Source: Nitrospinota bacterium
Lineage (GTDB): Bacteria > 2-12-FULL-45-22 > JACOWJ01
Direction: 5' to 3'
Length of the DNA stretch: 7,147 nt
NCBI GenBank assembly: GCA_016176845.1
Contig: JACOWJ010000038.1
Location: 1 to 7,147 of the forward strand
The notes beneath the pieces were generated by a model, which did not search any database, was not told where the DNA came from, and saw only the letters and a program-made list of their open reading frames with translations. A program made the position numbers and the translations under genes. Positions 1 to 5,780 of the stretch are shown piece by piece; positions within the stretch are counted from its first letter, which is position 1; the number at the start of each line of letters is the position of its first letter.

Positions 1-378
1 ATTATCGAGCTAGAGGAGTTCAAACGGGTGGTGGGGATCAAGAACGTGACGATCAACGAGCCCTTCTTTCAAGGACATTTCCCGGGCAACCCGATCATGC
101 CCGGCGTCCTGATCCTGGAGGCCATGGCACAAGTGGCAGGCATCCTGGGCCTCCATTCGTTGGGTCATCAAGGGGACCAACGGGTCTATTTTCTGGGGAT
201 CGACAAGGCCAGGTTCCGCAAACCGGTGGTCCCGGGGGACCAACTCCGGTTCGAGATGGACGTGCTGCAGCATCGCGGTGGGATCTGGCGTTTCAAGGGA
301 GTGGCCTTGGTCGATGGCATCAAGGTGGCCGAGGCCGAGCTGCTCGCCATGACCGAAGAAAAAGCTCATAGCTCGTAG
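1..378 (+). CDS. fabZ: 3-hydroxyacyl-ACP dehydratase FabZ, 5' end outside the window
   Basis: Cytoplasmic hot-dog-fold enzyme that dehydrates (3R)-hydroxyacyl-ACP in type II fatty acid synthesis; it shares its substrate pool with LpxA, which explains its usual place beside lpx genes. The frame is open to base 1, so the first roughly 20-30 residues are missing; 125 residues are visible. The active-site signature is intact: GHFPGNPIMPGV with the catalytic His at visible residue 26, then LEAMAQ with the catalytic Glu at residue 40. A GTG at 28 is only an internal codon, because the family sequence continues upstream of it. The last five residues (KAHSS) and the TAG stop are encoded by a 7-bp repeat array that begins at 364, so the natural C-terminus has probably been replaced by repeat-derived sequence just after the conserved AEAELLAM segment. 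Family assignment is secure. Confidence 0.95.
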   Translation: MIELEEFKRVVGIKNVTINEPFFQGHFPGNPIMPGVLILEAMAQVAGILGLHSLGHQGDQRVYFLGIDKARFRKPVVPGDQLRFEMDVLQHRGGIWRFKGVALVDGIKVAEAELLAMTEEKAHSS

Positions 379-398
379 CTCGTAGCTCAAAGCTCGAG
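364..398. repeat. Heptad array, unit GCTCGTA, five units, overlapping fabZ stop
   Basis: Five consecutive 7-bp units are readable: GCTCATA, GCTCGTA, GCTCGTA, GCTCAAA, GCTCGAG. The first units lie inside fabZ and supply its last codons and its TAG stop. The same unit family reappears in inverted orientation at 513-560, so the fabZ-lpxA gap is bracketed by an inverted pair. This resembles short tandemly repeated heptanucleotides known from cyanobacteria and seen in other lineages; function unknown. Confidence 0.85.
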
Positions 399-420
399 CG
401 TATAGGAATTTCCTTTTTAG
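393..420. repeat. Dispersed 28-bp repeat, copy A
   Basis: This stretch matches 6513-6540 at 24 of 28 positions, sharing the core CGTATAGGAATTTCC in the same orientation about 6.1 kb away. It abuts the heptad array on the left and an ACAGGATTTA motif (421-430) on the right, which resembles ACAGGATTTACAGGAT-type repeats found in some proteobacterial genomes. Function unknown. Confidence 0.65.
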
Positions 421-437
421 ACAGGATTTACGGGAAA

Positions 438-508
438 GTTTTAAGTTTCAGGTTTTAAGTGTTAAGCAAGAAACCTAAAACTTAAAACTTAAAACCTAAA
501 ACTTAACT
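438..508. repeat. Inverted pair of AT-rich heptad arrays
   Basis: The left arm has four 7-bp units (GTTTTAA, GTTTCAG, GTTTTAA, GTGTTAA; 438-465). The right arm has five (CCTAAAA, CTTAAAA, CTTAAAA, CCTAAAA, CTTAACT; 474-508). The units are reverse complements of each other, so the arms can pair around an eight-base spacer. The pair is nested inside the GCTCNNN arrays at 364-398 and 513-560. The AT-rich composition contrasts sharply with the flanking genes. Confidence 0.85.
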
Positions 509-512
509 TGTA

Positions 513-560
513 GCTCAATCTCGTGGCTGAAAGCTCTTCGCCATGAGCCATGAGCTATTC
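513..560. repeat. Heptad array, GCCATGA/GCTNNNN units, upstream of lpxA
   Basis: From 526 five 7-bp units are in register: GCTGAAA, GCTCTTC, GCCATGA, GCCATGA, GCTATTC; a degenerate GCTCAAT precedes them at 513-519. On the minus strand the units read TCATGGC and AGCTCAT, the inverted form of the array at 364-398. The array contains ATG at 543 in frame with lpxA, which mimics a start codon. Confidence 0.75.
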
Positions 561-568
561 AAGGGGAG
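561..568 (+). promoter_or_regulatory. Ribosome binding site that sets the lpxA start at TTG 576
   Basis: AAGGGGAG lies seven bases before a TTG codon at 576-578, the ideal spacing. The alternative ATG at 543 lies inside a 7-bp repeat and has only repeat sequence before it. From TTG the protein begins MEIHSTAIIDRSAELG, which matches where LpxA proteins normally begin. Confidence 0.75.
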
Positions 569-575
569 TAACCGG

Positions 576-1391
576 TTGGAGATCCACAGCACTGCCATTA
601 TCGATCGGAGCGCCGAGCTGGGCGAGGGGGTCATCGTGGGCCCTTACTCGGTCATCGGCCCGCAGGTGATTATCGAGGAGGGAGCCCGGATCGGCCCCCA
701 CGTCGTGATCGAGCCATGGACGCGGATCGGGAAGCATTGCACCATCCATCCCGGGGCAGTGATTGGGGGTAGCCCCCAAGATTACAAGTTCAAGGGCGTC
801 CGCTCTTACGTGGAGGTCGGAGAACAGGCCATTATCCGAGAATACGTGACCATCCATCGCTCCACTCAAGAGGAAGGGGTAACCCGGGTCGGTAACCACA
901 ACTTTCTGATGGCCTATTGTCATATTGCCCACGATTGCACCCTGGGGGACCAGGTAGTGATCACCAACTATACCGGACTTTCCGGCCACGTGGTCGTGGA
1001 GGATCACGCCATTATCTCGGGCTATGTGGCGGTCCATCAGTTCGTGCGAGTCGGAAGGATGTCCATCGTCAGCGCCCAATCGGGCCTCAGCAAGGATGTA
1101 CCCCCCTATATGATCGTAGAGGGCCGGCCCTGTGTGGTTCGGGGGATCAATTCCATTGGGCTCAGAAGGAATGCGGTTTCCGCCAAGGCAAGGTCGGACA
1201 TCAAGAAGGCCTATCGGTTGCTCTTCCTCTCCCATCTGAACACCTCGGATGCCCTGGAGAGGATCAAAACGGAGGTGGATCGAGGGGAAGAGATCGATCA
1301 CCTGATCGCCTTCATTGAAGGCTCTCAGCGCGGCATCCACAAGGCCCAGGGTGCCATCGGTGAGAGGGATGAAGCAAAGGAGGAGGAATAA
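576..1391 (+). CDS. lpxA: UDP-N-acetylglucosamine O-acyltransferase LpxA
   Basis: Cytoplasmic trimeric left-handed beta-helix enzyme that transfers a 3-hydroxyacyl group from ACP to UDP-GlcNAc, the first step of lipid A synthesis. From the TTG start it has 271 residues (E. coli LpxA has 262). Hexapeptide repeats fill about residues 3-175. The catalytic His is residue 119 in CHIAHDC; His116, His138 (SGHVVV) and His154 (AVHQF) match other conserved E. coli positions. By the same alignment Ala167 sits where E. coli has Gly173, the acyl-chain ruler position, so a fairly long 3-hydroxyacyl donor is plausible, though this is inference. The C-terminal helical region (about 185-255) is present, followed by a charged tail rich in Glu and Lys. 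The TAA lies six bases before the radical SAM gene, whose ribosome binding site is inside the lpxA 3' end, so the two genes are probably co-translated. Confidence 0.96.
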   Translation: MEIHSTAIIDRSAELGEGVIVGPYSVIGPQVIIEEGARIGPHVVIEPWTRIGKHCTIHPGAVIGGSPQDYKFKGVRSYVEVGEQAIIREYVTIHRSTQEEGVTRVGNHNFLMAYCHIAHDCTLGDQVVITNYTGLSGHVVVEDHAIISGYVAVHQFVRVGRMSIVSAQSGLSKDVPPYMIVEGRPCVVRGINSIGLRRNAVSAKARSDIKKAYRLLFLSHLNTSDALERIKTEVDRGEEIDHLIAFIEGSQRGIHKAQGAIGERDEAKEEE

Positions 1392-1397
1392 GGAGCT

Positions 1398-2582
1398 ATG
1401 GAACATTACGAGATCTTAGGCCTGGATCTGGAGGTCCGGGAGGGAGGGCTGATGGGTCGGCTGACCGGTGAGCTGGGAGCGGAGGTCGAGCCCTTTTGGT
1501 CTTTCTTTTTAACGGCGATCAATAAAAACCGGGTCCTGGCCACTCAGGGGGAATCGAACGTCTATAGCCTGTTCCTTCCCCCTTTGCCCAGCAAGGCTGG
1601 CGTCAGAGAATTGAAGCGGAAGCTCCTCCGCCGCTTCTTCAAGCGAACCATCCCTTGTAGCCTGACCTTCGCGGTGACCTATCGCTGCCAGGCCGATTGC
1701 ATCCATTGTAGCTCCGCCCACCACCGGTCCGAGGATCGAGCGGAGCTGAGCACGGAGGAGTGTCTGAAAGTAATCGACCAGGCGATCGAGCTGGGGGTGA
1801 TTACGGTCATTCTAAGCGGAGGGGAGCCGCTCCTGCGGCCGGATGTCTTCGAGATCATCGCCCACGTGGACAAGGAGCGGGCCATCTGCAACCTGTTTAC
1901 CAACGGCCACCTCCTCACCGAGGAGCGGGTTCAACACCTCAAAGAGGCGGGCCTTCATTCTGCCCTGGTCAGCCTGGATAGCCCGGACCCCCAGACCCAC
2001 AACACCTGGAGGCGGGTGCCGGGTATCTTCGAGCGGGCCATCGAGGGGCTTGAGCGGGCCAAAAGGGCAGGGCTGCTCGTGGGAATCTCGACTTACATCA
2101 CCAAGGAGGGCCTGGCGCGAGGGGACCATGAGAGGATGATGGCGCTGGGCAAGGAGATCGGGGTACACGAGATCGTCTTCTTCGACACTCTCCCCTCCGG
2201 CCGCTTCCGAGACAACCGCCAGGAGCTCCTGGACCGCCAGGAGAAGGAGCAGATCCTCGCTTTCACCCAGAAGTACCTCCATGCGCCCGGCTATCCCGGC
2301 ATCATCACGCAGGCCTGGATCAACAATCCTAAGGGATCAGGCTGCTTCGCCGGCAATGAGCAGATGTACATTACCGCCTATGGGGATGTCTGCCCCTGCG
2401 ATTTCACCCCGCTCTCCTTTGGCAACCTCCGGCAGACCTCTCTTCAGCAGGTCTGGAACCGGATGATCTCCCACGAAGAGTACGGCCAAAAGCGGGGAGA
2501 CTGCCGGCTACAGGATCCCGAATTCCAGCGCAAGTACCTGGACCCGATCCCACGCGACGTTCCCCTGCCTTTCCCCGTTTAA
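1398..2582 (+). CDS. Radical SAM protein with SPASM/twitch-like C-terminus, function unknown
   Basis: A 394-residue protein. Residues 1-85 form an N-terminal part I do not recognise. The radical SAM core follows (about 86-290): the cluster motif CQADCIHC has Cys97, Cys101 and Cys104 in CX3CX2C spacing, and SGGEP at 140-144 is the usual SAM-binding motif. The C-terminal part (about 300-370) has Cys316, Cys332, Cys334 and Cys369, with a GDVCPC turn, a following FGNL and a QVW motif. These are typical of SPASM or twitch domains that hold an auxiliary Fe-S cluster. Such proteins modify peptides, nucleosides or metabolites; the substrate cannot be read from this window. The start ATG has AGGAGG at 1381-1386 and a nearer AGGAG at 1391-1395. 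It sits directly behind lpxA, where lpxI often lies, but bears no resemblance to LpxI. A heptad array begins just after its stop codon. Confidence 0.92.
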   Translation: MEHYEILGLDLEVREGGLMGRLTGELGAEVEPFWSFFLTAINKNRVLATQGESNVYSLFLPPLPSKAGVRELKRKLLRRFFKRTIPCSLTFAVTYRCQADCIHCSSAHHRSEDRAELSTEECLKVIDQAIELGVITVILSGGEPLLRPDVFEIIAHVDKERAICNLFTNGHLLTEERVQHLKEAGLHSALVSLDSPDPQTHNTWRRVPGIFERAIEGLERAKRAGLLVGISTYITKEGLARGDHERMMALGKEIGVHEIVFFDTLPSGRFRDNRQELLDRQEKEQILAFTQKYLHAPGYPGIITQAWINNPKGSGCFAGNEQMYITAYGDVCPCDFTPLSFGNLRQTSLQQVWNRMISHEEYGQKRGDCRLQDPEFQRKYLDPIPRDVPLPFPV

Positions 2583-2583
2583 G

Positions 2584-2618
2584 AGGGGTCAGGAACTAGG
2601 GGTTAGGGGTTGGGAACC
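2584..2618. repeat. G-rich heptad array, unit AGGGGTT, behind the radical SAM gene
   Basis: Five 7-bp units (AGGGGTC, AGGAACT, AGGGGTT, AGGGGTT, GGGAACC) start right after the stop codon of the radical SAM gene. On the plus strand, which is also the mRNA strand, there are four runs of three or four G with short to medium loops, so a G-quadruplex is possible. The same family appears in inverted orientation at 2877-2911. Confidence 0.8.
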
Positions 2619-2653
2619 AACTAGCGGCTTTGATCATTATTTCTGCCAACATT

Positions 2654-2734
2654 TGTCATTTCGACCGAAGGGAGAAATCTGTAAACGTTGTGATATCAAT
2701 GGGAAAAAGATTTCTCGCTGCGCTCGAAATGACA
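2654..2734. repeat. Palindromic interspersed element, GTCATTTCGA family
   Basis: Two 27-base arms (2654-2680 and 2708-2734) are reverse complements at 24 of 27 positions around a 27-base spacer. The arms begin TGTCATTTCGA and end GAGAAATCT. This belongs to a widespread class of REP- or MITE-like repeats. A related dialect lies at 6540-6608. No transposase is nearby. Confidence 0.85.
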
Positions 2735-2876
2735 GTTTTGTCAGTTTTCGTTCAGGCACTTATTACAGATGCCCGAAATGAAAACCATGACCCAACTGGG
2801 CATGTCCCTCAAGGATGCCCAAGCGCATGAGAATTGCGGGCCAAACAACTCTCCATGGGGATCATGGCAATTCGTA
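2735..2876. other. Remaining gap between palindromic element and lpxB, no gene supported
   Basis: The longest frame with an ATG starts at 2769 (MPEMKTMTQLGMSLKD...) and runs about 44 codons before ending in the heptad array. It has no clear ribosome binding site and no family that I recognise. It may be a remnant of a lost gene, but nothing more can be said. Confidence 0.4.
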
Positions 2877-2911
2877 CTAATCCCTAATCCCTAACCCCTG
2901 CCCCCTGACCC
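2877..2911. repeat. Heptad array, unit CTAATCC/CTAACCC, forming the lpxB 3' end
   Basis: Five 7-bp units are readable: CTAATCC, CTAATCC, CTAACCC, CTGCCCC, CTGACCC. On the lpxB coding strand they are G-rich (GGGTTAG type) and encode its last residues and TAG stop. Five G runs with two- to four-base loops make a G-quadruplex likely on the minus strand and in the lpxB mRNA. The array is the inverted counterpart of 2584-2618. Confidence 0.88.
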
Positions 2912-4055
2912 CAGCCTCTAACAGCTGCAGGATACTGTGGGCGGCGCGCTGGGCTGCCCCCTCTGTTCCCAGGAGGGATCGGATGGAGCGAAGGCTCTCC
3001 TGCATGGCCGAGTAAGCCTCCGGGTCTCTTAGGGCCTGCAGGACGATTTTCGCGATCCGCTGCGGCTTGACCTGATACTGCTGCAGCTCGGGCATGATCT
3101 CCCGGCCCGCCAGGTCGTTCACCAGGCCGAGATAGGGGGCCTTCTGCATCAGCCTGGCTGCCAACCAGGTAAGAAAGTGGAACTTATAGAGGATCACCAT
3201 CGGCTTCTCCAACAGGCCGGCCTCGAGGGTGGCGGTGCCAGAGGCCACGATCAGGAAATCGGCCACGTTCATCACATCGTAAGGGCGGCCCGCGACGACC
3301 TTCACCTCGATCGGATACTGGGCCAGGAGGTCCTCCACCTGGTGCCTTTCTACCGTCCCGGCCAGGGCCAGGAGGAACTGGGGCCGGGGGTCCTGTCGCT
3401 GGATCAATTGGGCGGATTGCAGGATGGGGGGCAAGAGGAGCTCGATCTCGCTCTTGCGGCTGCCGGGCAGCAACCCGATGATGGGGCGATCCTCATCCAG
3501 CGCAAAGGCGGTCATGGCCTCCTCTCGGCTAAGAGAAGGCCTGACGAGGTCCAACAGGGGATGACCGACGAACTCCGCCCGGCCGCCCTTTCTCTCGTAA
3601 AGGGAAACCTCGAAGGGGAAGATCACCAAGACCCTGGCGAAGGCGCGGATGATTCTCCGGGCTCGCCAGGGAGTCCGGCCCGCCCACAACTGGGGACCGA
3701 TGTAGTAGACCGGGGGCACGCCCTCCTTCCGGGCCTTCTTTCCTAAGCGGATGTTCAGCCCGGGATAATCGATGAAGATGGCCAGCGCAAAGTGTTCCTC
3801 GCGCAACCGTTTTTGGATGTCCCGATAAATCCTGTAAAGAGAGGGCAGCTTGCCGAAGACCTCGACGAAGCCTGCGGTGTTGAGATCGGTGATATTGAAA
3901 TAGGTAGTGACGCCCGCCTCTCTCATCCGGGGCCCGCCCACCCCATAGAACTCCAGATGGGGCTTCTGCTGCCGCAGGGCCCGGACCAGATTGGCCCCAT
4001 GCAGGTCCCCAGAGGCCTCCCCCGCCATGATGAAGATCTTGCCGCTTCGTTCCAT
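2877..4055 (-). CDS. lpxB: Lipid-A-disaccharide synthase LpxB
   Basis: Membrane-associated GT-B glycosyltransferase (family GT19) that joins UDP-2,3-diacylglucosamine and lipid X into the lipid A disaccharide 1-phosphate. With ATG at 4055 it has 392 residues, close to the usual 380. Visible motifs are GEASGDLHGA at 12-21, FIDYPGLN at 94-101 with Asp96 (the position of E. coli Asp98), GHPLLD at 164-169, PGSRKSEI at 197-204 and SGTATLEAGLLEKP at 272-285. The frame is open 38 codons further upstream, but MERSGKIFIMAGEASGD matches normal LpxB N-termini, and AAGGGG lies four bases upstream. The last ten or so residues (GVRGQGLGIRD) are translated heptad repeat, not family sequence. It faces the radical SAM gene convergently and diverges from the DUF4058 pseudogene. 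The 163-bp gap upstream shows no convincing promoter by eye. Confidence 0.96.
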   Translation of the reverse strand: MERSGKIFIMAGEASGDLHGANLVRALRQQKPHLEFYGVGGPRMREAGVTTYFNITDLNTAGFVEVFGKLPSLYRIYRDIQKRLREEHFALAIFIDYPGLNIRLGKKARKEGVPPVYYIGPQLWAGRTPWRARRIIRAFARVLVIFPFEVSLYERKGGRAEFVGHPLLDLVRPSLSREEAMTAFALDEDRPIIGLLPGSRKSEIELLLPPILQSAQLIQRQDPRPQFLLALAGTVERHQVEDLLAQYPIEVKVVAGRPYDVMNVADFLIVASGTATLEAGLLEKPMVILYKFHFLTWLAARLMQKAPYLGLVNDLAGREIMPELQQYQVKPQRIAKIVLQALRDPEAYSAMQESLRSIRSLLGTEGAAQRAAHSILQLLEAGVRGQGLGIRD

Positions 4056-4218
4056 GCAGCCCCTTGACTTTCTTGGTTTGCGCGTGTACTCTTCCCTCAA
4101 AGAGGGAAATTTGCCTCTGCCACCGCGGGAGGGCACAGCCTCGATGCCGGGCGGCGGCCCCTGCTCCAAGAATCGGTGGCACGCCGATAGAGCGCAAGGA
4201 TTTAAGGAGAATGCTATT

Positions 4219-4913
4219 ATGCCCAGTCCCTTTCCCGGAATGGACCCCTATCTGGAAGATCCGGCTCGTTGGCCGGGCGCACATCACAGCCTTATCACGT
4301 ATGCACGAGATGCGATGCAGCCTGCGGTACGCCCGCGTTACAACGCACTTATCGGCGAGCGCATCTACCTGGTCGAGCCCTCCCAGAGCATGTACCCGGA
4401 CCTCGTTTTTGTCCGCCGCCCGGAGCCTTTGGAGCCCTGGGGCGGGGGCGGCGTGGCGGTCGCCGAATTCGATGCCCCGGTATTGTTAGAGATCCCGTCG
4501 CAGGAGACGCGGGAGGCATTCATCGAGATCGTGTACACCGACAGCGGAGAGGTAGTCACGGTCATCGAGGTGTTGAGCCCCTCCAACAAGGCGCCCGGCG
4601 AAGGGCGGGACCTCTACCTGCGCAAGCAGCGGCAGCTCCTCTCCAGAGCGTGAACCGCGCCCTCCGCCGCCACCGGTTCGAGATCTACCCCGCCTGGCTG
4701 CAGCGGCGATTGCCCCGCATCGCGGTTCCCCTGCGCGCGCCCGACCCCGACATCGCGCTGGACCTGCAGGCGGTTTTCGCCCGTTGCTATGACAACGGGG
4801 GCTACGAGGACTTCATCGACTACCGCCGGGAGCCCCCCGTGCCGCTTCCCCCCGATGATGCGGCCTGGGCGGAGGCCCTGCTGCGCAAGCAGGGAAGGCG
4901 GGAATCTTCATAA
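4219..4913 (+). pseudogene. DUF4058-family gene broken by internal deletion and frame change
   Basis: The first frame (4219-4653) encodes 144 residues beginning MPSPFPGMDPYLEDP, the hallmark start of DUF4058 proteins. It includes TVIEVLSPSNK near residues 114-124 and DLYLRKQRQLL at 131-141, then stops at TGA 4651. From about 4647 a second frame carries the rest of the family C-terminus (FEIYP, then an LPRI-x-VPL segment, LDLQAVF, CYDNGGY, then AWAEALLRKQGR) to TAA 4911. The segment that should join them, usually an HLVEIDLLR-like stretch, is missing, so this is a deletion of some tens of codons with loss of frame, not a simple base slip. AAGGAG at 4204-4209 with nine-base spacing supports the ATG. 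The family is common in Cyanobacteria, Chloroflexota and Planctomycetota and has no settled function; the EVLSPSNK motif resembles Uma2/PD-(D/E)XK nuclease folds, an inference only. Confidence 0.82.
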
Positions 4914-4976
4914 TTCGAATTCTCTTCCATGAATGAATAATTTGTTTTGCTCCTTATGCCCGACCGCCTATAAAGA

Positions 4977-4986
4977 GGGGGGGGGG
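4977..4986. repeat. Homopolymeric tract of ten G
   Basis: Ten consecutive G lie between the DUF4058 pseudogene and the terminator of the cupredoxin-like gene. Such tracts are prone to slippage, but this one lies outside any supported reading frame. Its length may also be uncertain in the assembly. Confidence 0.7.
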
Positions 4987-5040
4987 ACCTTGGGAGGCCG
5001 AAAGATTATAGAGGGGATAAGACTCGATGAGGAGAAAACG

Positions 5041-5076
5041 AAAAAGGGGAGAGGAAGAAGCTCGATTCCCCTCCCC
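5041..5076 (-). terminator. Intrinsic terminator of the cupredoxin-like gene
   Basis: Read on the minus strand, an 11-bp stem (GGGGAGGGGAA at 5076-5066 paired with TTCCTCTCCCC at 5056-5046, one G-U wobble) encloses a nine-base loop and is followed directly by TTTTT (5045-5041). It starts seven bases after the TGA of the gene at 5083-5601. Confidence 0.85.
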
Positions 5077-5082
5077 AGCGGT

Positions 5083-5601
5083 TCACTTTACGATAACCGT
5101 TCCCTCCAACTTCTCCGCCGGCACCTCTCCAGAGCGAAAGAAAGAAAGCTTGCTTACGGTGTACTTGAACTGCCCCTTCTCGATGAAGCACAGGCTGGCC
5201 ACGGACCCGAAGGGGATCTTGTCCGAGGTGTAAGCGCCGTCTGGTCCCACGACAAAGTGGACGGGCGCCTTGCAGGCCAAATTCACTTTCTGGTCGCCGG
5301 TGAAGCCGATCTCGATATATTCGCCCGTGGTCCCGTTCAGCCAGATGACCGTGGTCCCGGGCTTCACCGTGACCTGCCTGGGGATTAAGCCTTCGCCCTC
5401 CTTGATCCGGATCAGGAAATGGCCCAGCTCCTCCCCCTTGAGCTTCAGTTCAGGCGAGGAGGTCTGGCCTGCCTTCACCCCGGTGGGAGCCTTCTTCCCC
5501 TTTTCCTGCGCCCGGGCCGCCCCCCCTTGCCAGAGCCACAGCGCCAGTAGCCCGCCGGCCAGCCCGATGGCAATCACCCGATACCTGTGGTTCCTCTTCA
5601 A
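5083..5601 (-). CDS. Exported cupredoxin-fold protein lacking canonical copper ligands
   Basis: A 172-residue protein with a signal peptide: positive start (MKRNHRYR), hydrophobic core at about 9-24, and a likely cleavage site after ARA at residue 31. A Lys-rich linker follows, then a domain from about 60 with a plastocyanin-like pattern: IPRQVTVKPGTTVIWLNG, later GSVASLCFIEKGQFKYTV and a closing GTVIVK. In blue copper proteins the first ligand His follows the VxW-N strand and a Cys-His-Met cluster lies near the end. Here the first region reads GTTGEYIEIGF without His, and Cys138 is followed by FIEKGQFKY without His or Met. Cys110, His115 and Cys138 could bind another metal or form a disulfide. 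It is a single-gene unit with its own terminator. Role unknown; a periplasmic redox or structural protein is plausible. Confidence 0.78.
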   Translation of the reverse strand: MKRNHRYRVIAIGLAGGLLALWLWQGGAARAQEKGKKAPTGVKAGQTSSPELKLKGEELGHFLIRIKEGEGLIPRQVTVKPGTTVIWLNGTTGEYIEIGFTGDQKVNLACKAPVHFVVGPDGAYTSDKIPFGSVASLCFIEKGQFKYTVSKLSFFRSGEVPAEKLEGTVIVK

Positions 5602-5609
5602 TGCGGAAT

Positions 5610-5615
5610 CTCCTC
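5610..5615 (-). promoter_or_regulatory. Ribosome binding site setting a TTG start at 5601
   Basis: GAGGAG on the minus strand lies eight bases before TTG (5601-5599). The encoded MKRNHRYR start gives a complete signal peptide, so TTG is the probable start. Confidence 0.75.
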
Positions 5616-5622
5616 TTTTAGG

Positions 5623-5647
5623 GTTATAGGCTATTCATGCGTGTCAA
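5623..5647 (-). promoter_or_regulatory. Weak candidate promoter using the TTGACA at the element tip
   Basis: On the minus strand TTGACA (5647-5642) lies within the terminal repeat of the palindromic element and points toward the cupredoxin-like gene. TATAAC (5628-5623) follows after 13 bases, shorter than the usual 17, so the pair is doubtful as a sigma-70 promoter. Confidence 0.3.
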
Positions 5648-5778
5648 CTTAAGGGTTGGTCCTGGGAGCGCGTGGAAGCGGCGTCCCCGCCGCTTATCTT
5701 AAGCGACGAGACGTCGCTTCTACGGCCGCCCTTTGCGGGCGGGACGCCCGCGTTCCCAGGGGTTAAGTTGACACGCAT
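5637..5778. mobile_element. MITE-like nested palindromic element, 142 bp
   Basis: Perfect 16-base terminal inverted repeats (ATGCGTGTCAACTTAA at 5637-5652 and its complement at 5763-5778) are followed inward by 12-base arms (5661-5672 and 5749-5760, 11 of 12 matching). The interior holds three hairpins: AAGCGGCG/CGCCGCTT (5676-5695), AAGCGACG/CGTCGCTT (5701-5719) and GCGGGC/GCCCGC (5735-5751). There is no coding capacity, as expected for a non-autonomous element. Each tip carries an outward-facing TTGACA. I could not identify a target duplication. Confidence 0.75.
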
Positions 5779-5780
5779 GT

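Noticed and set aside
364-560. CRISPR-like array
   Set aside because: Units are 7 bp in direct tandem with no spacers and no cas genes nearby.
555-1406. Long minus-strand frame opposite lpxA
   Set aside because: It is an antisense shadow of a well-conserved gene in GC-rich DNA.
4092-4108. Small hairpin TTCCCTC/GAGGGAA between the divergent lpxB and DUF4058 genes
   Set aside because: Seven base pairs with a three-base loop and no T tract; too little to call a terminator or operator.
4056-4169. N-terminal extension of lpxB by 38 codons
   Set aside because: The extension is unlike LpxB proteins; the internal ATG at 4055 gives the normal N-terminus.
4933-5388. Plus-strand frame of 151 codons
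   Set aside because: It runs through the G10 tract and the terminator and is antisense to the signal-peptide-bearing cupredoxin-like gene, with no family resemblance.
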